Below, piece by piece: positions 58,770-64,000 of a stretch of DNA of 64,000 bases. How positions within the stretch are numbered: position 1 is the stretch's first letter; each line of letters starts with the position of its first letter. The DNA lies in NCBI GenBank assembly GCA_963833885.1, contig CAWHZU010000031.1, positions 62,001 to 126,000 of the forward strand, read 5' to 3'. The DNA comes from JASHPR01 sp963833885 (GTDB lineage: Bacteria; Actinomycetota; Actinomycetes; Streptosporangiales; Streptosporangiaceae). Both the position numbers and the translations under genes were made by a program. A model generated the notes under the pieces. The model was not told where the DNA came from and did not search any database. It worked only from the letters and a program-made list of their open reading frames with translations.

Positions 58770-59630
58770 TCACGCCTCCACCTTGAGGTTGTAGACCCGG
58801 GAGGCGTTGCCGCCCAGCACCAGCGACGCGGTCTCCTCGTCCGGGCACAGCTTCGCCACTGCGCTGGCGTTGCGGGCGATGCCCGGCACGCCGGGCCAGT
58901 CGGTGCCGAAGATCATGCGTCGGGTCAGCCGCGCCCAGTTGTGCCCGGCGTAGTAGTCCCGCAGGCGGGACGGCGGCAGCCCGGAAAGCTCGATCCAGAC
59001 CCGCTCGCTGGACAGTGCCATGAACGCGGCGGCGTCATACCACCAGCCCCGCCCGCCATGCGCCAGCACCACGTCAAGCCGCCGGAAGTCGCGCAGCACG
59101 TCGTCGAGCAGGACCGGGTCGGCGAACGAGTTCGACGAGCCGGGGAACGTTGACGTGCCGCAGTGCACGACCACCGGCATCCTCGCGTCCTGGCAGATCG
59201 CGTACGCCGGGTACAGCGCCCGGTCGTTGGCCGCGAACCCGCCGTGCACCGGGTGGATCTTCAGCGCGACCGCGCCGAGCGCGATCTGGCGCTCCAGTTC
59301 CTCGTCGACCGGGTAGTGCAGGTGCGGGTTGATGTTGCCGATCATGCGGAACCGGCGGCCGAAGAGCTCGGTGAGCGGCAGCAGATCCTCGACCGGCTGG
59401 ATGCCGGTCACCTTGGGGCTGTACTCGGCCAGCACCAGCGCCACGTCCACGCCCTGCTCGGCCATGTACGCGTTGAACCGGGCCGGGTCGACCGTGCCAC
59501 GGGAGTCGTAGACCTGCCCGAACACCGACTCGTCGCCGAAATCGGCGGCCCATTCCTGCCACGCCGGCTTGAGCGTGGGCAGCCTGGCGGCGTGCACGTG
59601 CGCGTCGACAAGCAGCAGGCCGTCCAGCAT
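58770..59630 (-). CDS. Amidohydrolase family (metal-dependent TIM barrel) protein
   Basis: The 286-residue protein has the metal-binding HxH of amidohydrolases (DAHVH, residues 9-13), a Lys in LKIHPVHGGF, and His residues in VVHCGTS and LAHGGRGWW. The final Asp is in FGTDWPG. This is the pattern of amidohydrolase-2 enzymes, which include decarboxylases and lactone hydrolases of aromatic catabolism. It lies 37 bases downstream of boxB in the same direction, so a role with benzoyl-CoA ring-cleavage products is plausible but not shown. Confidence 0.82.
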   Translation of the reverse strand: MLDGLLLVDAHVHAARLPTLKPAWQEWAADFGDESVFGQVYDSRGTVDPARFNAYMAEQGVDVALVLAEYSPKVTGIQPVEDLLPLTELFGRRFRMIGNINPHLHYPVDEELERQIALGAVALKIHPVHGGFAANDRALYPAYAICQDARMPVVVHCGTSTFPGSSNSFADPVLLDDVLRDFRRLDVVLAHGGRGWWYDAAAFMALSSERVWIELSGLPPSRLRDYYAGHNWARLTRRMIFGTDWPGVPGIARNASAVAKLCPDEETASLVLGGNASRVYNLKVEA

Positions 59631-59667
59631 CTGGCAGTCCCTCCTCGGCAGCAGCGGCTACCGCAGA

Positions 59668-61083
59668 TTACGCCAGGTGCACGTAGTCGTAGTCGAACGG
59701 CTTGCCGTTGATGCCATTGCGCGGCGGGGCGATCCACGCCGCGATCTTGCCGCGCTCGTGGACCGGCTGCATCAGCGAGCGCACGTGCGTCTTGTCCAGG
59801 TCGGTGGGCAGCCACTCCCCCTTGCGCCGCTCCCATTCGTCGGCCGTGAGCAGCTGCCCGTCTGGGGTTGCCTCGATCGCGGCGAACGCGCCGACCTTGC
59901 GGTTGAACGCCACGTGCGGCAGCTTCAGCACTGGCGCGAGGCCTGCGCTGGACAGGATCCGGTTCCACCGCTTGACGCCGCCCTGGCAGTCGGCGATGTA
60001 CTCGCGGCGCAGGTCGGTGTTGAGCCCGACCAGCGCGGCGACCTCGGTCTGCCCGATCTCCCCGTCGTCGAGCGCGTCTACCATGATCGACTCGCTGGTG
60101 AGCCGGTGGTCGTCCCGCCTGCGGTCCTCCAGCCAGCGGCCCTTCAGCCCGGCGGTGTAGTAGTTGGCCACGTTCGTCGACGTGTCGCCGCCGAACAGGT
60201 CCAGTGACACCGAGTAGTGGAAGTTCAGGTACTTCTGGATCACCGGCAGCGGGATGGCGCCCCGCGCCGCCACCTCGTCGCTGTCATGCTCCGTCATCAG
60301 CTCCGCGGTGCGCTCGACCACGCGGTCCACGCCGGTGGTCCCCACGAACATGTGGTGCGCCTCCTCCTTGAGCATGAACTCGCAGGTGCGCGACAGCGGG
60401 TCGAACGCGGATTCCTTGAGCGTGCCAAGCTGGTACTTGCCGTCCCGGTCGGTGAAGTACGTGAACATGAAGAACGACAGCCAGTCGGGGGTCTCCTCGT
60501 TGAACGCGCCCAGAATCCGCGGCGCGTCCTGGCTGCCGGAGTTGCGGTGCAGGAGTTCCTCGGCCTCCTCGCGCCCCTCCCGGCCGAAGTAGGCCTGCAG
60601 CAGGTACACCATCGCCCACAGGTGCCGCCCCTCCTCGACGTTCACCTGGAACAGGTTGCGCAGGTCGTAGAGGCTCGGCGCGGTGGCGCCCAGGTTGCGC
60701 TGCTGCTCGACCGATGCGGGCTCGGTGTCGCCCTGGATGACGATCAGCCGGCGCAGGTCGGACCGGTACTCGCCGGGGACCTGCTGCCAGGGCGGCTCGT
60801 CCTTGTGCTCGCCGAAGCCGATGCGCCGGTCCGGGTTGCGCTCCGAAAGGAAGATCCCCCACCGGTAGTCGCGCATGGCCACGTGCCCGAAGTGCGCCCA
60901 CCCCTCGCGGCCCACGTTGACCGCGGTGCGCAGGTAGACGTCCTGGGTCGGCAGCGTCGGGCCCATCGACTCCCACCAGGACAGGAAGTTGGGCTGCCAG
61001 GCTTCCAGGGCCCTTTGTAGCCGCCGGTCGGTACGCAGGGCGACGTTGTTCGGGATCTTCTCGGCGTAGTCGGGGGTGGTCAT
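59668..61083 (-). CDS. boxB: BoxB, benzoyl-CoA 2,3-epoxidase oxygenase subunit
   Basis: The 471-residue di-iron oxygenase component of aerobic benzoyl-CoA degradation is recognised by MTTPDYAEKIPNNVALRTDRRLQRALE at the start. The iron ligands lie in NVEEGRHLWAMVYLLQ and LKEEAHHMFVGTTG, and QKYLNFHYSVSLDLFGGDTSTNVANYYTAGLKGR is highly typical. It epoxidises benzoyl-CoA with electrons from BoxA, which is not encoded here. The ATG lies three bases after the boxC stop. The length is that of known BoxB proteins. Confidence 0.95.
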   Translation of the reverse strand: MTTPDYAEKIPNNVALRTDRRLQRALEAWQPNFLSWWESMGPTLPTQDVYLRTAVNVGREGWAHFGHVAMRDYRWGIFLSERNPDRRIGFGEHKDEPPWQQVPGEYRSDLRRLIVIQGDTEPASVEQQRNLGATAPSLYDLRNLFQVNVEEGRHLWAMVYLLQAYFGREGREEAEELLHRNSGSQDAPRILGAFNEETPDWLSFFMFTYFTDRDGKYQLGTLKESAFDPLSRTCEFMLKEEAHHMFVGTTGVDRVVERTAELMTEHDSDEVAARGAIPLPVIQKYLNFHYSVSLDLFGGDTSTNVANYYTAGLKGRWLEDRRRDDHRLTSESIMVDALDDGEIGQTEVAALVGLNTDLRREYIADCQGGVKRWNRILSSAGLAPVLKLPHVAFNRKVGAFAAIEATPDGQLLTADEWERRKGEWLPTDLDKTHVRSLMQPVHERGKIAAWIAPPRNGINGKPFDYDYVHLA

Positions 61084-61086
61084 GGC

Positions 61087-62835
61087 TCAGACTCGCTTCC
61101 GGTCAAAGTGGGCCCGCTGCCCGGTGCCGAACCGGCGCAGCGCGCCGTCGGGCCCGGACGCGTTGGGCCGGTTGAAGATCCAGTTCTGCCAGGCGGTCAG
61201 CCGGCCGAAGATCTTCGTCTCCATCGTCTCCGGTCCCGCGAACCGGTAGTTGGCCTCGAGTCCGGACAGCGCGTCAGGGCTAAAGCTGGCGCGTTCCTCC
61301 ACCGCGATGCGGACCTCGTCGTCCCAGTCGATGTCGTCGGGCGCGAACGTGACCAGGCCGAGCTCCTCGGCCTGGTCGGCCTGCAGCGGCCAGGCCGCCT
61401 CGCTGGCCGCCGCGAGCGCCGCGGCGTCGCCCAGGAAACGGGTCTGCAGCCGGGTCAGCCCGTTGCCCATCGGCAGCGGGCCGAGGTTCATCCCGTCCAG
61501 CGTCACGGTGGCCGGGCCCACATCCGGGTCGCCATCCTCGAACACTCCGAGCAGCATGTAGCAGCGGTCGGCGGCGAGTGCCAGCTCGAACAGCGAGCCG
61601 GCGAAGCAGCTGCCCGGCTCGATCAGCGCGATCAGGCTGCGGCTGGTAACGTCCAGGCGCTTCAGCGTGCGCTTGAGGTAACCCGCGATCTCGTTGACCA
61701 GCCAGTCGCCGGAGTGCTCCAGCAGCAGCCGGTCGTAGGCCAGCACCCGGCCCGGGTCCCCGATGGTCTTGAGCACCCAGGTGCCCAGCTCGGGCTCGTT
61801 CGTGCGCAGGTCGAGGATCAGATCGTCGAGTTCACGGGTGACCGCGAGGGGCCAGAACGCGACGCCTGCCGCGGCGATCGCGCCGACGTCCGGCGGGTCC
61901 TGCTCCGGGCCCGCGACGGTGATCGTCGCCGTGCCGGCCGGCCGGTCCAGCGCCGCGGTCACGTACTGGTAGCCGATGCTGTCGTCGTCGCGCCGCTTGG
62001 CCAGCGGCGTCAGCGCGATGCCATCCGCCCCGCTCGCGTCCGGACGGCCGGAGCGGGTTGGGCGGGTGGAGCGGGCAGGGCGGGTGGAGCGGGCAGCAAA
62101 CTGAGCCGCGCGCTCGGCGACGGCCTGGTCCCATCGCGGCCGCGGCACCGCCTCGTCCACCAGCCGCCAGGCCGTGGCCCTGGCCCCGCCGACGCCCTCG
62201 GACCGGGTCGCGAAGTAGTCGGCCAGATCGCGGCGCACCAGCCGCTTGTCGGTCACCCGGGTCAGCCCGCCGGTGCCGGGCAGCACCCCGAGCAGCGGGA
62301 GTTCCGGCAGCGACACCACGGACGAGCGGTCGTCGATGAGCATGATGTGCTCGCACGCCAGCGCGAGCTCGTAACCGCCGCCGGACGCCGTGCCGTTCAG
62401 CGCCGCCAGGTACGTCTGTCCGGAGTTGGCCGAGGCGTCCTCGATGCCGTTGCGGGTCTCGTTGGTGAACTTGCAGAAGTTCACCTTCCACGCGTGCGGC
62501 GAAGCGGCCAGCATCCTGATGTTGGCGCCCGCGCAGAAGATCTTGTCCTTGGCGCTGGTCAGCACCACCGTGCGCACCTCGGGGTGCTCGAACCGGAGCC
62601 GCTGCACCGCGTCGTAGAGCTCGATGTCCACGCCGAGGTCGTAGGAGTTCAGCTTCAGCTCGTAGCCGTCGTGCAGCCCTCCGTGCTCGTCCACGTCCAT
62701 GGCCAGCGTGGCCACCGGCCCGTCGAAGGTCAGCCGCCAGTGCCGGTAGCTGCCCGGCTCCACCTGGAAGCTGACCCGCCCGGCCTCGCCGACCGGCCCC
62801 GGCGCTGAGCGTTCAAGGATCTCATCCACAGCCAT
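61087..62835 (-). CDS. boxC: BoxC, 2,3-epoxybenzoyl-CoA dihydrolase
   Basis: The protein of about 582 residues of the crotonase superfamily cleaves the epoxidised ring after BoxB. Two crotonase-like halves are seen. The first holds VVLTSAKDKIFCAGANIRML and LNGTASGGGYELALACEHIMLIDDRSS, the oxyanion-hole region. The second ends in ETMETKIFGRLTAWQNWIFNRPNASG, typical of BoxC. Between the halves (about 246-265) lies a basic linker with three hexads of the type ARSTRP. ATG 62835 is preferred because the predicted transcript starts near 62838; ATG 62844 is the alternative. It is the first gene of the box operon. Confidence 0.93.
   Translation of the reverse strand: MAVDEILERSAPGPVGEAGRVSFQVEPGSYRHWRLTFDGPVATLAMDVDEHGGLHDGYELKLNSYDLGVDIELYDAVQRLRFEHPEVRTVVLTSAKDKIFCAGANIRMLAASPHAWKVNFCKFTNETRNGIEDASANSGQTYLAALNGTASGGGYELALACEHIMLIDDRSSVVSLPELPLLGVLPGTGGLTRVTDKRLVRRDLADYFATRSEGVGGARATAWRLVDEAVPRPRWDQAVAERAAQFAARSTRPARSTRPTRSGRPDASGADGIALTPLAKRRDDDSIGYQYVTAALDRPAGTATITVAGPEQDPPDVGAIAAAGVAFWPLAVTRELDDLILDLRTNEPELGTWVLKTIGDPGRVLAYDRLLLEHSGDWLVNEIAGYLKRTLKRLDVTSRSLIALIEPGSCFAGSLFELALAADRCYMLLGVFEDGDPDVGPATVTLDGMNLGPLPMGNGLTRLQTRFLGDAAALAAASEAAWPLQADQAEELGLVTFAPDDIDWDDEVRIAVEERASFSPDALSGLEANYRFAGPETMETKIFGRLTAWQNWIFNRPNASGPDGALRRFGTGQRAHFDRKRV
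62061..62096 (-). repeat. Perfect 18-bp tandem repeat inside boxC
   Basis: An identical 18-bp unit fills 62061-62078 and 62079-62096, and a degenerate third copy precedes it. On the minus strand it encodes ARSTRP-ARSTRP-TRSGRP, an insertion in the linker between the two halves of BoxC. Confidence 0.85.
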
Positions 62836-62844
62836 CTTCCTCAT

Positions 62845-62872
62845 GCTCTACTTGTTCATCGCTTTTAGTCAA
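62845..62872 (-). promoter_or_regulatory. boxC promoter
   Basis: On the minus strand TTGACT (62867-62872) and TAGAGC (62845-62850) are 16 bases apart. The -35 box is close to consensus. The predicted start is near 62838, next to the boxC ATG. Confidence 0.55.
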
Positions 62873-62876
62873 GTAG
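62848..62876. promoter_or_regulatory. Candidate PaaX-type operator, inverted repeat
   Basis: CTACTTG (62848-62854) and CAAGTAG (62870-62876) are perfect 7-bp arms 22 bases apart centre to centre. One arm overlaps the boxC -10 box and the other the -35 box, so a bound dimer would block the promoter. It lies between boxC and the PaaX-family gene. Confidence 0.55.
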
Positions 62877-62895
62877 CTGTAGAATATTGGCCGTC

Positions 62896-63756
62896 ATGCC
62901 GACGGAGCGACCGCCTGCCCTGTCGCGCCGGCACGCCGCGGGTGCGCCGAGCGCGCGCGGGCTGCTGCTCACGTTGCTCGGCGAGTTCGTGCTGCCGGGC
63001 GGCGGCGTCGCGTGGACGTCGGCGGTGATCGCCGCGTTCGCGCGGCTCGGCATCGCGGAGAAGGCGACCAGGCAGGCGCTGATGCGCACCGCGGTCGACG
63101 GCTGGCTCAGCGCCGAGAAGACCGGCCGCCTGACCCAGTGGCATCTCACCGGCTCCGGACGGCGGCTGCTGACCGAGGGTGCCGAGCGGATCTACTCCTT
63201 CACGTCCGCCGCGGAGAACTGGGACCGGCGCTGGCTGCTGGTCGCGGCGCGGATCCCGGACGGCGACCGGAGCACACGGCACACCGTGCGCACCCGGCTG
63301 GGCTGGGCGGGCCTCGGCTGGCTGGGCCCCGGCCTGTGGATCAGCGCCCACCCGGAGCGTGAGGCCGAGGTCGCGCGGGTGCTCAGCCAGGCGGGCGTCG
63401 CCGACGCGCACCTGTTCATCGCTACCCGGTCCGGGCTCGACGGCGCGGCCGACATGGTGCGGGCGGCGTGGGACCTGGACGCCATCGAGCGGCAGTACGA
63501 GCGGTTCATCGCCGAGTTCTCCGGCGCCGAGCCCGGCGACGTGCTGGCCAGGCAGGTCGAGCTGGTGCACGCATGGCGTCGGTTCCCGGCCATCGACCCG
63601 GCGCTGCCGCGGGAGCTGCTGCCGGCCGGCTGGCGCGGGCTCGAGGCGGCCCGGCTGTTCGGGTGCCTGCATGCACGCTGGTCGGCGGCGGCGCAGGCCG
63701 AGTGGAAGCGGCTGAACGACCAGCCGTCAGGACCGGCTGGCGACGGCGGCCTCTAG
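62896..63756 (+). CDS. PaaX-family transcriptional regulator
   Basis: The 286-residue regulator has the PaaX layout: an N-terminal winged helix (about 18-85, SARGLLLTLLGEFVLPGGGVAWTSAVIAAFARLGIAEKATRQALMR), a central Cas2-like domain (about 95-185, WDRRWLLVAARIPDGDRSTRHTVRTRLGWAGLGWLGPGLWISAH), and a helical C-terminal domain. PaaX proteins repress aromatic CoA pathways and are released by the CoA thioester. Being divergent from boxC, it likely senses benzoyl-CoA or a derivative. The ATG at 62896 follows a TAGAAT box (62880-62885) by ten bases; TTG 62887 is the alternative. Confidence 0.9.
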   Translation: MPTERPPALSRRHAAGAPSARGLLLTLLGEFVLPGGGVAWTSAVIAAFARLGIAEKATRQALMRTAVDGWLSAEKTGRLTQWHLTGSGRRLLTEGAERIYSFTSAAENWDRRWLLVAARIPDGDRSTRHTVRTRLGWAGLGWLGPGLWISAHPEREAEVARVLSQAGVADAHLFIATRSGLDGAADMVRAAWDLDAIERQYERFIAEFSGAEPGDVLARQVELVHAWRRFPAIDPALPRELLPAGWRGLEAARLFGCLHARWSAAAQAEWKRLNDQPSGPAGDGGL

Positions 63757-64000
63757 CGCGGGCAGCGTGAGCCAGCCGTCGTGGCTCCAGAGGATCTTGC
63801 CGGACGACGAGACCAGCACGAGCCACGGCTGGTCCTGCACGCCGTAGCCGTCGGCGAGCCGGCCCGTCTCGTCGAGGCCAACCGGGTACTGCAGCGGCTG
63901 GCCGAGACCGGCCAGATAGCTCCGCACCGCAGCGACGCCGGGCTCGATGACGGCCTCGTCGACGGCGGTGACCGCGGGCAGCCCACGGTTCCGCGCGTCC
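63727..64000 (-). CDS. Partial thioredoxin-like/TlpA-family redoxin (5' end outside window)
   Basis: The C-terminal 90 residues or so of a redoxin run off the window edge: VRSYLAGLGQPLQYPVGLDETGRLADGYGVQDQPWLVLVSSSGKILWSHDGWLT. The GVQDQPWLVLVSSSGKI segment, with the cis-proline position, is that of TlpA/ResA-type thioredoxin domains, which reduce or form disulfides outside the membrane. The CxxC site would lie beyond the edge. It converges with the PaaX gene and their ends overlap by 30 bases. Confidence 0.7.
   Translation of the reverse strand, partial: DARNRGLPAVTAVDEAVIEPGVAAVRSYLAGLGQPLQYPVGLDETGRLADGYGVQDQPWLVLVSSSGKILWSHDGWLTLPALEAAVASRS

Overview
The window comes from the chromosome of a high-GC actinobacterium. 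The evidence is a complete Pup-proteasome locus (mpa, dop, pup, prcB, prcA, pafA, pafB, pafC), G/C-ending codons throughout, frequent GTG and TTG starts, and many genes whose start codon lies 6-10 bases after a TAnnnT -10 box (leaderless or nearly so). The order exonuclease, membrane protein, helY, tatC, tatA, pafC, pafB, pafA, prcA, prcB, pup, dop, mpa, trmI, RecB-like, membrane protein, metH, PAC2 matches what I remember of the Rv2090-Rv2125 region of Mycobacterium tuberculosis. The box, selB and peptide-uptake genes suggest a non-mycobacterial, soil-type actinomycete; I cannot fix the genus. I see no insertion sequence, prophage, CRISPR array, rRNA or tRNA.

Layout. 0-6.8 kb: 5'-3' exonuclease, cysteine-dioxygenase-like cupin, DUF4239 protein, helicase HelY, TatC and TatA. 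6.8-22 kb: the proteasome/pupylation locus on the minus strand, with extra genes inside it: DUF3866 and DoxX-like genes on the plus strand, a two-domain FKBP lipoprotein, a polytopic membrane protein and a succinate-semialdehyde-type dehydrogenase. 22-34 kb: tRNA methyltransferase TrmI, site-2 protease, RecB-like nuclease, HAD hydrolase and MetH, then a PAC2 protein and three conserved actinobacterial genes (TIGR03843, DUF3090, histidine phosphatase) and an FHA protein. 34-40 kb: a peptide-type ABC uptake operon with both ATPases fused into one polypeptide, a frameshifted permease gene and a perfect 19-bp hairpin after the binding-protein gene. 40-47 kb: FabG-FabI, TldD-TldE, dodecin, an FMN hydroxy-acid dehydrogenase and a DUF3099 protein. 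47.1-47.3 kb: an unannotated small RNA gene with three hairpins, each with a C5 loop, and an intrinsic terminator. 47-57 kb: DrrAB-like exporter with a PadR regulator, MoaA, a second ABC-2 exporter, an FAD oxidoreductase and SelB. 57-64 kb: two cell-envelope proteins, then an aerobic benzoyl-CoA (box) operon, boxC-boxB-amidohydrolase, divergent from a PaaX-type regulator, and a partial redoxin gene at the edge.

How the parts fit. PafA attaches Pup to target lysines, Dop removes it, Mpa unfolds pupylated proteins and PrcAB degrades them. PafBC is the WYL-domain DNA-damage activator pair. Pup ends in Gly-Gly-Glu, so it needs no deamidation before ligation, yet Dop is kept, presumably for depupylation. 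BoxC, BoxB and PaaX form one regulated unit: a perfect inverted repeat overlaps the predicted boxC promoter. SelB implies selenocysteine decoding, but no selA, selC, selD or selenoprotein gene lies in the window.

The most interesting unannotated object is the 6C-like small RNA near 47.2 kb. Next come the box/PaaX operator, the intergenic hairpin of the peptide operon, a hairpin that buries a Shine-Dalgarno sequence at 56.77 kb, and the repeated leaderless-promoter pattern.
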